Part shown: in pieces, positions 63,513 through 64,000 of the stretch | Numbering within the stretch: position 1 is the stretch's first letter | How the letters are laid out: each line of letters opens with the position of its first letter | Assembly (NCBI RefSeq): GCF_028583545.1 | Contig: NZ_CP087106.1 | Span: 1,804,501 to 1,868,500 of the forward strand | DNA length: 64,000 nucleotides | Source of the DNA: Methylobacterium sp. NMS14P | GTDB taxonomy: Bacteria > Pseudomonadota > Alphaproteobacteria > Rhizobiales > Beijerinckiaceae | Direction of reading: 5' to 3' | The notes under the pieces: generated by a model | The model's input: the letters and a program-made list of their open reading frames with translations, nothing else | Databases searched by the model: none | What the model was told of the DNA's origin: nothing | Made by a program: the position numbers and the translations under genes

Positions 63513-64000
63513 CTATTCCGGCAGCGGCCGGCCCCGGGTCTCCGGCATGAACCACGGCACGACGAGGCCGATCACGTAGACGCTGGACAGGGTCAGCGCC
63601 GCCGCGGCGACGCCCCCGAAGGCGGTCACGATCTGCCCGGCCAGGATCGGGAAGATCCAGGCGATCAGCCGCGCGCCGTTGAAGACCGCGCTCGACGCCG
63701 TCGCCCGGACCGCCGGGGTGAACAGCTCCGCGAGGTAGATCGCCATCCACGAGAAGGCGAAGCCCAGGGTGAAGAACCCGTTCAGGAAGGCGAGCGCCAT
63801 GAACGGCACCAGCCCGCCGGTCCAGAGATAGCAGGCGAGCGACGTGGCGATGCAGCCGGCATAGGTCACGAGCAGGAAGGCGCGGCGCCCGATCGCGTCG
63901 GCCACGAAGCCCGAGATCACGTAGGCGGTGATCGCCCCGATGTTGTAGACGATGCCCATGCGCGGGCCCCAGACATTGGCCGGCGCGCCCGCGGCCTTGG
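63513..64000 (-). CDS. MFS transporter, C-terminal part (runs off the window)
   Basis: The reading frame is open from the stop at 63513 to the end of the window, about 162 codons, so the start lies beyond base 64000. Visible are four or five membrane helices with the inter-helix motif GFVADAIGRRAFLL (motif A of the second half), MALAFLNGFFTLGFAFSWMAIYLAELFTPAVRATASS (read in parts) and a C-terminal PETRGRPLPE, typical of sugar- or metabolite-type MFS carriers. The Met at 63959 is internal, not the true start. Substrate unknown. Confidence 0.88.
   Translation of the reverse strand, partial: KAAGAPANVWGPRMGIVYNIGAITAYVISGFVADAIGRRAFLLVTYAGCIATSLACYLWTGGLVPFMALAFLNGFFTLGFAFSWMAIYLAELFTPAVRATASSAVFNGARLIAWIFPILAGQIVTAFGGVAAAALTLSSVYVIGLVVPWFMPETRGRPLPE

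Overview
The window is very GC-rich DNA with dense, mostly short-gapped genes and frequent GTG starts. The gene content is typical of the alphaproteobacterial order Hyphomicrobiales: TrcR/DUF1013, DUF1127, TrmFO, a GCG_CRPN protein, a rut pyrimidine operon, and a PspA/YiaAB pair under a TetR regulator. The proteins look most like those of Methylobacterium or Methylorubrum; this genus call is inference from remembered families, not from a search. No rRNA, tRNA, CRISPR array, insertion sequence, integrase or phage gene was seen, so this is probably chromosome. The last gene runs off the right edge.

Layout. 1-3.2 kb: an outer-membrane-like protein with a clear terminator, an HtrA-fold protein lacking all three catalytic residues, a GCG_CRPN peptide and a DUF1127 peptide. 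3.2-6.0 kb: trmFO and an M20-type amidohydrolase. 6.0-14.6 kb: a glycan locus with a hexapeptide acetyltransferase and a 1,315-residue GT2-GT4 glycosyltransferase on the minus strand, and a PadR regulator, two GT2 enzymes and a membrane protein on the plus strand. 14.6-17.8 kb: rutABCD (minus). 18.1-22.1 kb: DUF4864, a proline-rich secreted protein, thrC and an M16 peptidase. 22.3-30.1 kb: a GGDEF/EAL membrane protein, a small coiled-coil protein, an FNR-like protein with a cysteine-poor ferredoxin-like N-terminus, an SGNH hydrolase and a chemoreceptor.

30.1-52.8 kb is the centrepiece, an alpha-glucan and trehalose region: glgP (-), a GH13 glucosidase (+), glgA (+), glgB (-), treS fused to maltokinase (-), a GH13 domain fused to GlgE (-), malQ fused to treY (-) and treZ (-). 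Together these encode the classical synthase route (GlgA, GlgB), the GlgE route (trehalose to maltose to maltose-1-phosphate to glucan), trehalose production from glucan (TreY, TreZ) and breakdown (GlgP, MalQ, glucosidase). GlgC and GlgX are not in the window. Carbon could therefore move both ways between glycogen and trehalose from one locus, with three steps carried by fusion proteins.

53.1-64 kb: an alpha/beta hydrolase with no good canonical start, the YiaAB-PspA operon divergent from its TetR regulator with two matching palindromes, a Cache chemoreceptor, an orphan ABC binding protein, an EmrAB-type efflux operon divergent from a TetR regulator with a 21-bp operator-like palindrome, trcR, and the C-terminal part of an MFS transporter.
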